Shown here: in pieces, positions 22,680 to 33,788 of the stretch
Layout: the number at the start of each line of letters is the position of its first letter
Position numbering within the stretch: the stretch's first letter is position 1
Assembly (NCBI GenBank): GCA_035772405.1
Contig: JAYKKM010000196.1
Location: 1,285,501-1,349,500, forward strand
DNA: 64,000 nucleotides
DNA from: Chrysogorgia sp. JL179-B06
Lineage: Eukaryota > Cnidaria > Anthozoa > Scleralcyonacea > Chrysogorgiidae
Direction of reading: 5' to 3'
Program-made: the position numbers and the translations under genes
Notes under the pieces: generated by a model
What the model saw: only the letters and a program-made list of their open reading frames with translations
Databases searched by the model: none
What the model was told of the DNA's origin: nothing

Positions 22680-23600
22680 AGTGAAAATACACAAACAACG
22701 ACCAGCCGACAAATTTAAATATCTATATTACTAGGAGTTCTTATCAGAAGTGAAATGCTGCCTCTGGACTGACACAGGAGCAGTTCATGGTACGAGGTTG
22801 GAGCAGTGTTCAGGATCACTGATCAGGCATGCCAGCAGAATGATGCCAGAAATTTCTATAGCATATAGAGGATGAAATAGACTGTAGAATCTACACCACA
22901 TATCAAGGCGATCATATAGCCTTGTAATATTAAAATAACATACGGTAATCATATGGCGCGTTTATGTCAAAATTCAATGTTTGAACGCCATACATCTAAT
23001 TCGAACAACATTTACTCGAAAGAGCAAGCCATAAATTTTCCATGATCAAGCGACACTTCTGCTTCTGCAAAAATACGCAGCACAACGTATGAATATACCG
23101 CAATTTGAAAGGCAACGAATGACGGAATGAGCTATGCGGTTTATATTGAAGTAAAAGCTAATATATTGTAAGCAATGATAGTATTAAATTTGGACAATTG
23201 GATATCTAAATGTAAAAATGTCGAACTGCGAACTATGTTGAACCGTGCAGCAGCTACAGGCATGTAAAAGTACTTCTAAAATTTAAATGTAGCGCTCTGT
23301 GGAAATCCCGCGCTTGACGAATGACATATCACGAATATCAAGGCATGTTCGATATTGCGCTTTTTTAAAAACAACTAAGTAAGGTAGCACAATAACGTTT
23401 ACGTATATTGTAGGCAGATAAATTATCTTTGTTTTAAGGTATAAGAGAGCTTGTAGAGTTGATTATTTGTCAAGAAAACGTTCGACGTAAATAGAACATG
23501 CGAAGTTTTCTCTAGTTTCCCTGTTTCCCCCCGGAAAGTGCGTCCAATATTCGTCGGCCATACATAGCTCGGCAAAGAGACTGAGCACGAGTTACGATCT

Positions 23601-23624
23601 GCTGCCTCCCCTCAGGGAGGCAGC
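23601..23624. repeat. Perfect 10-bp-arm hairpin (GCTGCCTCCC)
   Basis: GCTGCCTCCC-CTCA-GGGAGGCAGC forms a short palindrome of unknown role, probably an element end. Confidence 0.6.
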
Positions 23625-23674
23625 AATTATTTACAAGCTTAAAGCATAAACGATTTCGCACGTTTGTTCATAAA

Positions 23675-23756
23675 TTTTCGGCAAGAAACACTAACATGTT
23701 TTTTCGGCAAGAAACACTAACATGTTTTTTCGGCAAGAAACACTAACATATTTTCA
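23675..23756. repeat. 28-bp tandem repeat, three copies
   Basis: Units begin TTTCGGCAAGAAACACTAAC and continue ATGTTTT. It lies just before LINE C. Confidence 0.85.
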
Positions 23757-23769
23757 CAATTCTGTATCC

Positions 23770-24316
23770 TAGATTCTATTACCGTCAGACAAAACATCCA
23801 AAAACGTAAATATCGTGACTATTCATCATTCTCTGATACTCTATTTAACCAAGAACTTTCAGAGATAAACTGGGATTTTGTCGTAACGGAACCAGAGAAT
23901 AATCCTAACAAGTTATTTTCGACTTTTTTTAGTAAAGTAAATAAATTAGTAAATAAACATGCTCCTATCAAGACCATTTCTAAGCGTAAAGCGAAACAAC
24001 TATCCAAACCATGGGTAACTAGAGGAATAAGGGCATCTATAAAAGTTAAAAATAAATTATTTCACACAAATAGTTTAACTCAGTACAAAATATATAGAAA
24101 CTATATTGTTACTTTACTCCGAGCCAGCAAAAAATTATACTATGAAAAATACTTCAACTTGAATTACACAAATATGAGTAAGAAATGGGAAGGAATAAGG
24201 GAAATTTTGGGACGTAGCCGCAATAATAAAAATAATATTGGTGCCATGCGTCAAGATCCTACTTCTCGATTAACATTTGATCCTAAAAATATATCTAATA
24301 TCTTGAATAAACATTT
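23770..24316 (+). pseudogene. LINE C, segment upstream of RT (open frame)
   Basis: An open plus frame without an ATG runs from about 23770 to 24316 (KPWVTRGIRASIKVKNKLF, KKWEGIREILGRSRNN, KNISNILNKH). It is the linker before RT. The foldback element begins at 24317. Removing that element and one TSD copy gives ...NKHFATCGQRLAAKMP with the frame unbroken. It is truncated at its 5' end near 23760. Confidence 0.8.
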
Positions 24317-24375
24317 GGCTATCTTTAAAACCAGGAACTGGGAATCGGGGAACGGAACGGGGAACGGAACGGAAC

Positions 24376-24492
24376 TTTAAAAGCCGGAATCTTTAAAAGG
24401 GGGAATCTTTAAAATGGGGAATCTTTAAAAGGGGGAATCTTTAAAAGGGGGAATCTTTAAAAGGGGGAATCTTTAAAAGGGGGAATCTGCAA
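24376..24492. repeat. Left array of the foldback arm (16-bp units, 7 copies)
   Basis: AATCTTTAAAAGGGGG-type units with one GCCGG variant at the outer side. They are the inverse of those at 26950-27496. Confidence 0.9.
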
Positions 24493-24494
24493 GG

Positions 24495-24850
24495 CTAATG
24501 ACAGATATTCCAATACCACCAATGGGCGAGAAATCAAAATACACATACAAAAGTATGGCAAACTGGTCCACGCAGATTCCCTTCAGTTGCACAATGTTAG
24601 GGACTTAGGGTGGTTTAACTGACGTAGTAAACGCGCTTCCTTCACGAGTGTTTTTGTAGCAGTGTCGTCTGAATCCAGATACTTTATTTGACAACTATTT
24701 TCTCCTTGTCGGGAGCCGGTAGAACGGCCGTGAAAACGGCAGCAAGACCTCCACGACCAATTTCTTCCTTGTTGATCAGGTTACCGTACTCAAAACGTGG
24801 CAAACCCTCAGTGTTCAGAGAACGTAAAAAGTCATGCTGACTTTTCGTTT
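24495..24850 (-). pseudogene. Protein-kinase N-lobe fragment captured in the foldback element
   Basis: On the minus strand the frame reads GLPRFEYGNLINKEEIGRGG (Gly-rich loop IGRGGLAAVF), KEKIVVK (beta-3 Lys), then after a frameshift YLDSDDTATKTLVKEARLL and RQLNHPK (helix C Glu), and after another NIVQLKGICVDQFAILLYVY at the hinge. This is the N-lobe of an ordinary protein kinase, without the catalytic loop or DFG. The frame ends where the 16-bp array starts, and it begins after a C tract at about 24852. Frameshifts mark it as a non-functional capture. Confidence 0.7.
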
Positions 24851-25939
24851 CCCCCCCCCCCCCCAACTTTCACAAACAAAGACATACCAAAGCACGTTGA
24901 AGGTTACATTGCTATGGGAAACTTACAAGCGAAGCAACTGCTCGGCACTTGCACGTTGGGGTCTTTTTGAATCGACCGTGGTTTTAAAAAGGCTGGATTG
25001 AACGTCTTTTAGAAAATCCAATAATAAAAACTACTATATTTTCACTGTACATTTAATACTTTTAATCTACAATAACCATTTATTTGTTACACATATTACC
25101 GTTCTTTGAGATTTGTAATGAAATAATTGCGATTAATCGTTTCTAGACTGAAATGAAATAAGATTCCATTCGGCAGATGCTTCAGGAAATGTTCAATACT
25201 GCGTTTTCCGTCTGTCAAAATGATAACAATAACCACAACGGCTAACGTTACAAACTGCCTGCATTTGCTATCAGTAACGGATAACGTTTATAATAAAACT
25301 GACAATATGAATTAATGGGTTATGAAATAAATAAGGTTAAAAACAAAAAGAGAACGCAATGGTTCGCGCCACTGCTATTTTCAACGAGTAGTTTCAACTC
25401 CAAAATCGGGGTCTAAATTTTGAGTCCAAAACATGCAATCCGAATTTTGGAGTTAAATGCTACTCTTCTTTTTGGAGTTAAAAATAATTCGGCAATGAAG
25501 AGTTAATTTTACTCCAGAAATTTGGGTTAAAATATAAATAATAAACTCAATGTTTTCGAGTTAAATTCACTTGTCTTTATTTTAAACACTATCATAACAA
25601 ATAGTTTTACTTAACCAAGTTTGTATAAATAAATTAACTCAATATCGGTCTCTTCCTGATCAACTTGCTGTTAGGGCCTGTTTTATATATGGAGGCGATA
25701 TAAGTGAGACGTGTTTATCATGAGTGAATTTCAGATTCCCGCCTATGGCTATAGTCTTCTTCACAGTCGCTAGCTGCTGGAAATATGGAATCGCTCTCAC
25801 TCCTCCAGAAAAGATGGTCTTGAGGCTGAGGGAAACGAGTACGTCAGTTGGCTGACAGAGCGAGGCACAAAAACCTGCACAGACGAAGAAGAAACCGTGT
25901 TCCAGATCGCCACCCGGTCGCTTTTTTCAAGTCTTATCT

Positions 25940-26470
25940 CGCCAGAAGATCATCAGAAATGTTATAGCTCCAGATTCGCAATTTTATTTGAAAACAATAA
26001 AAGCCCCAAACACTTGGCGGTGAAAGGTGATTTGTCGACTGGTTGAGCTCACGATTTTGTTCCAGCAGTTTTGCGTTCATATCCGTCTTTTCCAACGTTG
26101 AACCATACCTGAGAAGAGCTTTTAGATTGAGCTGTTCTCCGTATAGTCGCCGCGGGTCAGACGTTGTATGAATAATCTGTGTTCGGATTTCAGAGTCTGT
26201 GTCGGTAAACTCATGCACAGGTGTTTGCTTTCTCTTTTAATCTTCGATAAAAATTGTTGATTGCTTCGCCGGTTTCTTGTTTCAGTCGTAGATTGCCTAT
26301 CTTTGTTGCGCACTGGGTCGAAGTACTCGGTTAAACATTTACATTTCATAGCGCTGTCGTAGTTTATTCCTGTATCTGGAAGCGTGTCAAATATATCGTT
26401 CGTCGCCTCTCCGACGGGGTCAAATTCACGTAAACTAATCAAAAGATTCTCAAACCTTCGGGACCATTTT
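25940..26470 (-). pseudogene. gag-like fragment of an LTR retrotransposon
   Basis: The minus frame reads WSRRFENLLISLREFDPVGE, DIFDTLPDTGINYDSAMKC and LTEYFDPVRNK. A shift leads to FTDTDSEIRTQIIHTTSDPR and LNLKALLRYGSTLEKTD. The pattern (ETLPDTG, LxxYFxPxxN, E-I-x-x-Q-I-I) is that of Gypsy-type gag proteins. No protease or RT follows. It lies inside the foldback element; the remainder of 24870-25930 and 26470-26950 shows no further coding signal. Confidence 0.6.
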
Positions 26471-26949
26471 TTCCATCGAATGGCAAGACTCGCCTACCCG
26501 CCGGAAGATAGATTTGAATGGCGAATAAAATACAAGTCATAATAAATATCCCATTGAGTGGTTTGTCCGATAATAATGTAGGGCATTTTACTCGTTTCTC
26601 GCATTTTTAAAATACATCCGAATTCCGAAACTCGTAAAATACTCGGCAACTTAACTCGCTGAATTAGGTTTCGGAAGAATGAGAAGTTCGAAAACATAAA
26701 TTGTTGTTTACGCGTGTATTTTGATTGTGTTTGTTATGATTGAGATATTATCTCAGGAATTCACCTGAAAATAGAGTTTAAATAACCGCAAAACTACTCG
26801 TCGCGGAAACGCTAGCGACACGAAATCACAGTTATAATATTATATTCAATTATAAGTTTTTAAAAGGCGTAATAAACTCGTTAAAAAAGTACGGGAAAGC
26901 ATAATATCAACAAAATTACGTTCATCCGCATTTTGTACTTCCCAACCTT

Positions 26950-27496
26950 TTAAAGATTCCGGCTTTTAAAGATTCCGGCTTTTAAAGATTCCCCCTTTTA
27001 AAGATTCCGGCTTTTAAAGATTCCCCCTTTTAAAGATTCCCCCTTTTAAAGATTGCCCCTTTTAAAAATTCCCCCTTTTAAAGATTCCCCCTTTTAAAGA
27101 TTCCCCCTTTTAAAGATTCCCCCTTTTAAAGATTCCCCCTTTTAAAGATTCCCCTTTTAAAGATTCCCCCTTTTAAAGATTCCCCCTTTTAAAGATTAAT
27201 ATTCCGGCTTTTAAAGATTCCCCCTTTTAAAGATTCCGGCTTTTAAAGATTCCCCCTTTTAAAGATTCCCCCTTTTAAAGATTCCCCCTTTTAAAGATTC
27301 CCCCTTTTAAAGATTCCCCCTTTTAAAGATTGCCCCTTTTAAAGATTGCCCCTTTTAAAAATTCCCCCTTTTAAAGATTCCCCCTTTTAAAGATTCCCCC
27401 TTTTAAAGATTCCCCTTTTAAAGATTCCCCCTTTTAAAGATTAATATTCCGGCTTTTAAAGATTCCCCCTTTTAAAGATTCCGGCTTTTAAAGTTC
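26950..27496. repeat. Right array of the foldback arm (16-bp units, about 34 copies)
   Basis: AAAGATTCCCCCTTTT units include GCCCC and CCGGC variants. Two blocks, each ending AAAGATTAATATTCCGGC (near 27195 and 27440), show an internal duplication of about 245 bp. Confidence 0.92.
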
Positions 27497-27573
27497 CGTT
27501 CCGTTCCTCGTTCCGTTCGCCGTTCCGTTCCCCGATTCCCCGTTCCTGGTTTTAAAGATAGCCATAAACATTT

Positions 27574-29317
27574 TGCTACATGTGGTCAACGATTAGCCGC
27601 CAAAATGCCACATTCTGAAAAACATTATTCTGACTACCTCCAACATACTAATAGTCCTAACTACACATCTCAACCAGATTCATTTGTTTTCATTCCGATA
27701 ACTGAAAGAGATATTGAACTCGAAATCATCACACTACCAACAAAAAAGGCTGAGGGTCTATATTCATGCCCTTCGAGGATTATTAAATGTGCAAAACACA
27801 TTCTGAGCAAACCTTTGGCAGATATTTTTAATCGGTCGATTGAAACTGGAATTTATCCTAATAAACTCAAAATTGCTAAAATTATTCCAATTTACAAAAC
27901 GGAGGACGAAACTGAACCGAACAATTACCGACCCATATCTCTTTTATCGGTATTTAATAAAATTTTTGAAAAAGATTATGTACAAACGTTTAGACAAATA
28001 CCTAAATATGAAAAATATTTTGTGTCCCTCACAATATGGTTTCCGTCAACAACATTCTACACAGCATGCCATTCTCGATATTGTTAATAAAATCCAAACT
28101 AACATGGACAATAAACTTTATTCCTGCGGTATATTTATAGACTTGAAGAAAGCCTTTGATACGGTAGATCACGATATACTGTTGGGTAAACTAAGTCATT
28201 ATGGTATTAGGGGAGTGGTAAATGACTGGTTCTCTTCCTACTTAAAACATCGCTCTCAAATAACTCTGATTGGAAACTGTGTATCTGATAGAGAAACCAC
28301 TTTATGTGGAGTACCTCAAGGATCAGTCCTCGGGCCTCTACTTTTCTTAATATACATAAACGATATTATGAGTCATCCAACGTTTTAAATTTTTTTCTTT
28401 TTGCGGATGATACCAATCTACTTTATGCTAATAATAACTTGAAAACACTTGAATCTGTTGTAAATTCTGAACTGAATAATGTTTGCAACTGGCTTAATGT
28501 TAATAAACTCACGCTTAATATAAAAAAATCAAATTTTGTTATTTTTCGCCCACATCAGAAATCAGTAAATTATCGTCCAGTAATTAACATGTATGATAAT
28601 AATTCTAAACAATACACACCTCTCGAATGCAAAGAATATATAAAGTATCTTGGTATCATTATTGATTGCAACTTAAGTTGGAAGCATCACATTGACTATA
28701 TTGCATTAAAGATTAGTAAAAACGTTGGGATTATCTCAAAATTGCGACATTTTATTCCAAATCATACCTTACTAGATATATATAGGTCTTTAATTTTACC
28801 TTATCTTTCGTATGGATTGGCTGCATGGGGAAATGCTGCCAAGGTTCACATTAAGAAACTTCTTATATTACAAAAACGCGCTTTCCGTCTGATGTATTTT
28901 AAGTCATTTGATGATCACGCAATTCCCTTATTTGTTTCTTCAAATTCTCTTCCTATTAATATGATGTATATCAAAGAATCTGTTAACGTGTTATACGATA
29001 TATCAACCGGAGACTCACCAGTAGCTCTACAAGAACTTTTCAAAAAAACATCTACGGTTCATAATTATAATACAAGAGCGGCGAAGAAAGATCATTTTTA
29101 TATCAAATATTCTCGCCTAGAGCTTCAGAAACGTTCGTTTTCTCGATTTGGTGCGGAAATTTGGAATAGCATTGATCAGAGCCTTCGCTCAAAAAGTAAA
29201 AAGATATTTAAATATAAAATGCGCCAGGCCCTCTTTACAATTCTTATAACTGAGAATGACTATGTTGATGTACCCATGATAATAGCAAGATTGCCAATTG
29301 TAACTATGTTGGTTTAA
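27574..29317 (+). pseudogene. LINE C, RT and C-terminal domain (two frameshifts)
   Basis: This nearly complete RT reads NYRPISLLSVFNKIFEK, then (shift near 27975) GFRQQHSTQHAILDIVNKIQ, LKKAFDTVDHDILLGKLSHY and CGVPQGSVLGPLLFLIYIND. A second shift near 28375 leads to FLFADDTNLLYANNNLK, thumb and C-terminal regions. The catalytic FADD is intact. The stop is at 29317, followed by an AT-rich 3' UTR to about 29560. Few lesions suggest a fairly recent copy. Confidence 0.9.
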
Positions 29318-29573
29318 ATTACCTTAGATCCTTTAGAGTCGATATGAACATCTCTATTGAGATAGTATACTAGATTGTGTATTGTCACAATTTGACAATT
29401 GTGTAATGCTACATCTGTAATACTGTATTTAATTTACAATATATTTCATAATCAATTAACTTTATATACTTTCCTCCTTTGGTTTGTAAAAATATTTTTT
29501 AAACTTACATTAATATACATTTAAATTCATTGCCTGCCACGATTAGCTTGACTACTAGCAGGTAATGCAATGT

Positions 29574-30003
29574 TTAATTTTTCTTTGTAAATTTTGTAAT
29601 CATTAAATCATTGTTCGGCTTAAGCTGGACTCGCTTTGCCGTTACTATTTGTCCGGCTTTGCTGAACAGTCTTTCAGTCGGATACCCTGGGTGCCAGAGG
29701 TTCTTCTTCGCTCGTTGGGGGATAACGGGGGCACGCGAGGATGCGAGGCGGTAAAAGGGTATCAGTCGGAGCGCTGCTTGCTGGAATCGCCAGATATCGT
29801 CGGACATACTGCGAAAGGAGAGGAAAATCATTTACATGGACTGAGTCATCAGTTATTGTTTTCAAGCGCTCAACCGCCGCTTGTGTTAATCCCAATGGTG
29901 CAGGGTGGCGGTTGCTAAAATTATTATAGTTATGAATCACACTTGTGTTTACAACCACGCTACTCGCTTTTAAACCGAACGCTTTCATCACTTGAATTCG
30001 CAA
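29574..30003 (-). pseudogene. hAT transposase C-terminal fragment
   Basis: The minus frame reads FPLLSQYVRRYLAIPASSAP, then after a 79-bp insertion TERLFSKAGQIVTAKRVQLK and PNNDLMITKF. YLxIPxxSxPxERLFSxAG is the hAT C-terminal dimerisation motif. No DDE core is present. Confidence 0.8.
29683..29761. mobile_element. 79-bp MITE inside the hAT fragment, 9-bp TSD
   Basis: TACCCTGGGTGCC...ACCGCC...AAGGGTA is bounded by TCAGTCGGA on both sides (29674-29682, 29762-29770). Removing it rejoins the hAT motif SAP-TERLFS. Confidence 0.75.
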
Positions 30004-30485
30004 ATGCCGTCATACACGTGTTTTCTCAACTTTACCGAAACTAATTGCCGAAAAAGAGAGATGAAGTTGTCAAGTTGAAACTTTCAATATTTTCGATATG
30101 CGAAAAATCGAATATCGAATATCGTATTTTTGAAATATCGATATTTATCGAAAATATCGATATATTGCATCAGCCTAAGTTCACCACCTTTTCGCCTGTA
30201 TCCTTGTAATATATACATATGTTATCAACTATATGACTCATGTCACAAAAGCGTGCGGAAGTCACAAGCGTAATATATTTTTGTCCTAAGTGGCCGCATA
30301 ATTTAATATAAGCAGGCTTAAAAGCAGAGCCGATAATAGCACTAAGGAAAAGTAACGAAATAAGATTGTAAGAATGAGTCTCCGTTTGATGACACGCGCT
30401 CCACCAAAGAGAATGTTAGTTTTTTTCGAGGCGGATATAACTATGGCAATTCTGTCCACAAATAGAATTAAGGATAAGGATCAAC

Positions 30486-30543
30486 ATGTGGAAGGTGGAG
30501 TACGAGAATGGCGAATACGAGGCACTGATTATCAAACTTCATG
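30486..30543 (+). CDS. Possible first coding exon of an unrecognised gene
   Basis: ATG at 30486 opens MWKVEYENGEYEALIIKLH (19 codons plus one base) directly before a strong donor, CATG|GTAAGTATG. The sequence is not a known repeat elsewhere in the window. It lies inside intron 4 of the RBM26-like gene on the opposite strand. I do not recognise it and could not find the following exon. Confidence 0.35.
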
Positions 30544-30779
30544 GTAAGTATGTTTACATCAAAGTGGTTTAATTCAATGTTGCAAGTTTGTTCTAAGGTC
30601 CTTCTTCTTCAAGCATTTTCGTAATTCGTACGGTTGAAATTCCGGTAGACTTCAACGAAATAATTCTGTTCCTCGCGTATTCCGAAAGCTTACCCATCAC
30701 TATTACTGTAAACACTGTCGCTACTTGTGGTTGTTGGCGTTCGTTCCGAAGTGAGACGAACACACTACGAACCTTGCGT

Positions 30780-30905
30780 CTCGTGGAACGCAGATTCAGT
30801 CAACCGCAAGACGCACGCAGACGAACCGCAAGACACACGCAGACGAACCGCAAGACGCACGCAGACGGAACCGCAAGACGCACGCAAACGAAACGCAAAA
30901 CGATC
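30780..30905. repeat. 22-bp minisatellite, about five copies
   Basis: Units of AACCGCAAGACGCACGCAGA plus CG are, in reverse complement, related to the array at 21903-22033. At 30965-31050 there follow three diverged copies of a TTGCGTTCGACGAAGGAGAA-type unit, also present near 16850. Confidence 0.8.
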
Positions 30906-31432
30906 GCGTCTTGGGCTCGGTTTTTGTTAGGTTATTTCTGAGCAGTATAAAAATAAAAATAAATAAAAATTGCGTTCGACGAAGGAGAACGCTATCCTAA
31001 TTGCGTTCGACGAAGAACACAATCCTAGTTGCGTTCGACGACAAAAAAGTGGCCCACGAGACGATAGTCGAGTGGGTCACCGATGTTCTTACCACGTTCT
31101 GACGTCCTCTGTACATCTATAACTGAACAGACAACAGAAAAATGGAATCTATTTGTTTTATACAATACAAATTTAAAACAAACCATTCAAAAGGCTTATT
31201 AGCTCGTTGGCGATTTCTGGGGCATGAAAAAAGATAAAAGTAGTCGGCTGATGTGATAATGGCGTAAGCTGACGTGATATGGCGTAAGCTGACGTGATAT
31301 GGTGTGAGCTGACGCCATCCGTGCATCTGTCCTCTAATAGATCATGGCCAACAACCAATGAAAATGCGCGTAGTAAACAGGTTATTGTATAAATACATAT
31401 ACATATACATATATTACATACAAACCTTTTGT

Positions 31433-31505
31433 GAGAAATGGATCCCTGCCGCGGCGAGATTATCACCCTCGCTTCGCTCGGTCGCACTTGCGAGGGGATA
31501 ATCTT
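31433..31505. repeat. Dispersed GC-rich repeat end, inverse of 3771-3860
   Basis: ATTATCACCCTCGCTTCGCTCGG matches the copy at 3800-3825 in inverse. It precedes the donor side of exon 4 by about 45 bp, within intron 4. Confidence 0.55.
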
Positions 31506-31550
31506 TTATTATAGACCTAGTGTATAATGCATATATAGAAGCCTTGTTAC

Positions 31551-31860
31551 CCGAAGAGCTCTCTCGTTGTTTATCTGACCGTTCTTCAGGATGTTCATCG
31601 CTTCCTTCTTTTTTCCTTAAACCATCCGTCGGTTGTTTTCTCTTACCTTCAGTAGAGACGCCATCACCAGCATCATTTCTTAGTACTTTACTCCGCACCC
31701 CAACTTTGTGAACAGGTTTACGTTTACCGCGTCTTCTCTTAGCCTTGTATCCCATGTATGCATCACGATTAGGTGTGAAAATGGATTTTTCTTCGACATC
31801 CGATATTGCCGGTTTTCTTGTTCTTCTGAAATCTCTATCATCTTCATCCAACACATAAGA
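31551..31860 (-). CDS. RBM26: RBM26/27-like gene, exon 4 (charged linker)
   Basis: The 103 codons plus one base run from acceptor ATTGTACACCAG to donor TTCGG|GTAACA (phase 0 to phase 1). The frame reads YVLDEDDRDFRRTRKPAISD, GYKAKRRRGKRKPVHK and KRKQPTDGLRKKEGSDEHPE. It is strongly basic/acidic, as is the RS-like linker between the N-terminal domain and the zinc finger in RBM26/27, but it is not alignable residue by residue. Membership rests on phase agreement with exons 3 and 5 and on gene order. Confidence 0.65.
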
Positions 31861-31971
31861 CTGGTGTACAATTAAACAGAATAGAAAATAGTTATTAAAA
31901 TACCAATTATGTTAGTATTGTATTTTTAATAATAAGCAAACAAGAATAAAACTGTATACGATTATTCCCTA

Positions 31972-32444
31972 CCTAATGACGTCAAAAAAAATTATTGTCT
32001 TATTTGGAAAAACTTTTAAAATGATAGAGCATAGTAACTTCTTTTGAAGATTTGTGCTTCTTCGCTTTGTTTTTGAAATATTTCAGTTTGTTTTATATGT
32101 AAATATATGGAATTTCGTTACACATGCATAATGACTTACTGGAGAAGTTTGTGTATCACTTTCATTCTCAAACAAAATCCTTTAAAATCAAGAAGTTTGA
32201 GACTTGTGGGAGAAACACGCGCACATGTTATTCACTGAGTAGTATTTTCATTTCATGAAGGCAAAGATATATAACATTCTTTGATAAGTCATTATGCATG
32301 TGTGACGAAATTCCAGACATTTGCATATAAAAAAACCTGAAATATATAAAAAACAAAGCGAAGAAACGAAAATCTTCAAAAGAAGTTACTTTATCATTTT
32401 AAAAGTTCTTCCAAATAAAACAATAATTTTGTTGACGTTATAGG
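31972..32444. mobile_element. Long-arm foldback MITE, 473 bp, in intron 3
   Basis: The first and last 150-180 bp are imperfect reverse complements: CCTAATGACGTCAA outward, AACTTCTTTTGAAGATTTG and GCTTCTTCGCTTTG inward, then CATGCATAATGACTTACT. Only about 110 bp of spacer separates the arms. It is related to the MITE at 15229-15446. Transcribed with the host gene it would fold into a long hairpin. Confidence 0.75.
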
Positions 32445-32965
32445 CAATTTAAACGGGTTCTCCGATGAAAAAACGTTTTCTTATTATCAAAATTTGTTGA
32501 GAAAGAGGTTGTATTAAAAGGCAGGTTATAGCCTCAAGAGCAACAAATCGGAGCCAAGCTTGTTCTCGATTCATTTCTCCAAAACTTGGCCATTTTAATG
32601 GTGGATCCCAAATGCATACTTTATACACATTAGATACAATTGAAATTCATTGAGAAATAATATTTCAAAGAATTTCAAAATTTCCATGAGTGAATGATTA
32701 CTAATTGGCATGATATCTTTAATATTATTTGATAAAGAGTCTATTTTTCAAAAGAGAACCACGTTAAAGCTAGTAATATCACTTTAAATATATTGTGTTT
32801 TTTCCTAACCAGACTGCAGAGTTGCGCATATTTCGCCAAGATCTCGGGTGCGGTAAAGCCTTAAAAAGTCCGACGCAGGGGCGCAGAACGTCTCCCAGGT
32901 ACGCATTCGGACGACTGTATACTTAAATCATGCGCTTAAATCTTTAATCTTTCAGGATATCAACT

Positions 32966-33640
32966 TACGATGGTATATATTAGGATGGTAGAATATTAGG
33001 ATGGTAGAATATTAGGATGGTAGATATTAGGATGGTAGATATTAGGATGGTAGATATTACGATGGTAGATATTACGATGGTAGATATTACGATGGTAGAT
33101 ATTACGATGGTAGATATTACGATGGTAGATATCAGGATGGTAGATATTAGGACGGTAGATATTAGGATGGTAGATATTAGGATGGTAGATATTAGGATGG
33201 TAGATATTAGGATGGTAGATATTAGGATGGTAGATATTAGGATGGTAGATATTACGATGGTAGATATTAGATTGGTAGATATTACGAGATATTACGATGG
33301 TAGCTATTACGATGGTAGATATTACGATGGTAGATATTACGATGGTAGATATTACGATGGTAGATATTACATTGGTAGATAATACATTGGTAGATATTAC
33401 GAGATATTACGATGGTAGCTATTATGATGGTAGATATTATGATGGTAGATATTATGATGGTAGATAATACGATGGTAGATATTACGATGGTAGATATTAC
33501 ATTGGTAGATATTACATTGGTAGATATTACGAGATATTACGATGGTAGCTATTACGATGGTAGATATTACGATGGTAGATATTACGATGGTAGATATTAC
33601 GATGGTAGATATTACGATGGTAGCTCCGCGATATTACGAT
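32966..33640. repeat. 15-bp minisatellite, about 44 copies (GATGGTAGATATTAC)
   Basis: Units of GATGGTAGATATTAS with GCTATT and ATTGG variants, in intron 3. Period 15 keeps frames open, giving false MVDI- and YYDGR-type peptides. A secondary period is visible: blocks ending TACGAGATATTACGATGGTA recur at 33284, 33400 and 33529. Confidence 0.95.
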
Positions 33641-33788
33641 GTTGTTATTCCATCGTATTCGAAATTTGTCACATAACGTCTCAGGGGTGCCGTTCGTCAC
33701 GTCTCGGATGTGCGCCATTGCCCAACTCTCCAGTTTGGTTTCCTACAAAATGATATCTAGAATACTCCAATATTAATGGAATACTTAC

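Larger units (their letters stand above)
24317..27563. mobile_element. Foldback-type transposon, 3.25 kb, 10-bp TSD ATAAACATTT
   Basis: The ends GGCTATCTTTAAAACCAGGA (left) and its reverse complement (right) continue through GGGGAACGGAACGG repeats into arrays of a 16-bp unit AATCTTTAAAAGGGGG. These arrays face each other (24376-24492 and 26950-27496). ATAAACATTT precedes (24307-24316) and follows (27564-27573). Tandem-repeat inverted arms of unequal length and a 9-10 bp TSD are the hallmarks of Foldback/Galileo-like elements. The interior carries a kinase gene fragment and a gag-like fragment, but no transposase was recognised. Confidence 0.85.

Noticed and set aside
33017..33718. ORFs with MVDIRMVDI and YYDGRYYDG repeats
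   Set aside because: 15-bp minisatellite in an intron; open frames follow from a period divisible by three.
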